Below are positions 63,665 to 64,000 of a stretch of 64,000 bases of DNA, piece after piece; the first letter of the stretch is position 1, and each line of letters starts with the position of its first letter. The DNA lies in the NCBI RefSeq assembly GCF_008710145.1, contig NZ_VYKL01000007.1, positions 54,039 through 118,038 on the forward strand, given 5' to 3'. Both the position numbers and the translations under genes were made by a program. The notes beneath the pieces were generated by a model. The model worked only from the letters and a program-made list of their open reading frames with translations. It ran no database searches and had not been told where the DNA came from. The DNA comes from Niallia endozanthoxylica (lineage in GTDB: Bacteria; Bacillota; Bacilli; Bacillales; Cytobacillaceae).

Positions 63665-64000
63665 ATGACTGAATATCGTTCAATAAAAGTTGAGAGAGGA
63701 AGCGGCGGTTTCGGAGGTCCGTTAACGATTACACCGACTGCTGAAAAAAATAAAATTGTGTACATTACTGGTGGTGGTTCAAAGCCTGCCATCGTTGATA
63801 AAATTGCCGAGTTAACAGGTGCTGAGCCGGTAAACGGATTCCAAACATCAGTGCCGGATGAAACGATTATGGTGGCGATTATTGATTGTGGCGGGACATT
63901 ACGTTGCGGTATTTACCCGCAAAAACGAATTCCGACGATTAATATCATGCCGACTGGGTGCGTCCGTAAGGGCGATATAAAGATCGGGTCCTTGGCAAGA
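63665..64000 (+). CDS. srlE: PTS glucitol/sorbitol-specific IIB subunit SrlE (3' end outside window)
   Basis: The first 112 residues are visible ([20 protein letters not shown]...). The IIB phospho-cysteine lies in [27 protein letters not shown] precedes the ATG, 19 nt after srlA. The frame is open to the last base, so the rest, and probably srlB, lie beyond the window. Confidence 0.94.
   Translation, partial: MTEYRSIKVERGSGGFGGPLTITPTAEKNKIVYITGGGSKPAIVDKIAELTGAEPVNGFQTSVPDETIMVAIIDCGGTLRCGIYPQKRIPTINIMPTGCVRKGDIKIGSLAR

Noticed and set aside
1..64000. CRISPR array or defence island
   Set aside because: No regularly spaced direct repeats were seen; the only repeats are three dispersed hairpins, two REP-like palindromes and the operator array.

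Overview
The window is an AT-rich chromosomal segment of a spore-forming, soil-type Bacillaceae member (Bacillus, Neobacillus or Mesobacillus-like). This rests on strong AGGAGG-type ribosome binding sites, frequent TTG/GTG starts, cre-like sites, a Spo0E-family phosphatase, and close relatives of B. subtilis AprX, GlnK/GlnL and NagR (YvoA) and of Geobacillus GltT. The species cannot be fixed from sequence alone. No tRNA, rRNA, CRISPR array or prophage was seen.

Layout. 1-4.9 kb: a glucose-family PTS operon (IICB cut by the window edge, EEP-family phosphoesterase, separate IIA, LacI regulator, then a ROK sugar kinase). 5-14 kb: housekeeping and signalling genes (CrtO-like acyltransferase, proC, Spo0E-like, TetR, aldo/keto reductase, a four-PAS diguanylate cyclase, DUF3231, a D-2-hydroxyacid dehydrogenase). 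14-24 kb: an envelope and sensing region with a membrane-anchored protein bracketed by two REP-like palindromes, two overlapping histidine kinase genes, two SLH-domain exported proteins, a lipoprotein and an alpha/beta hydrolase. 24-30 kb: amino-acid permease, kbl, small proteins and a FUSC-family membrane protein.

30.5-37.6 kb is an amino-sugar catabolic region. A MurR/RpiR regulator, nanE, a PTS IICB and a IIA stand divergent to nagA-nagB-nagR. Together they could import an amino sugar (ManNAc or GlcNAc), convert ManNAc-6-P to GlcNAc-6-P, then to GlcN-6-P and fructose-6-P. Two identical, mirror-oriented NagR operators each lie just downstream of a -10 box in the divergent promoter region.

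38.4-41.1 kb holds an EAL-domain pseudogene split in frame by an element of about 2.06 kb. The element carries an unusual TnpB-like protein with no TnpA, no zinc finger and an altered third RuvC motif. 41-48 kb: GntR/DUF1648 pair, a structured intergenic region that looks like an orphan transposon end or RNA, several tiny uncharacterised genes, a CBS protein, an EamA-like transporter and an extradiol dioxygenase.

48.3-52.2 kb is a compact catabolic unit: LacI regulator, a histidinol-dehydrogenase-family enzyme with all metal and catalytic residues kept but no his genes nearby, and a GntP-type permease. It is preceded by four copies of a palindromic operator core and a cre-like site. 52.2-58.6 kb: aldo/keto reductase, glnK-glnL two-component pair followed by gltT, and aprX. 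59.7-64 kb: a sorbitol (glucitol) PTS operon: sorbitol-6-P dehydrogenase, PRD-type regulator, gutM, srlA and the start of srlE. A 57-bp hairpin repeat occurs three times, at 7.2, 27.8 and 57.0 kb.
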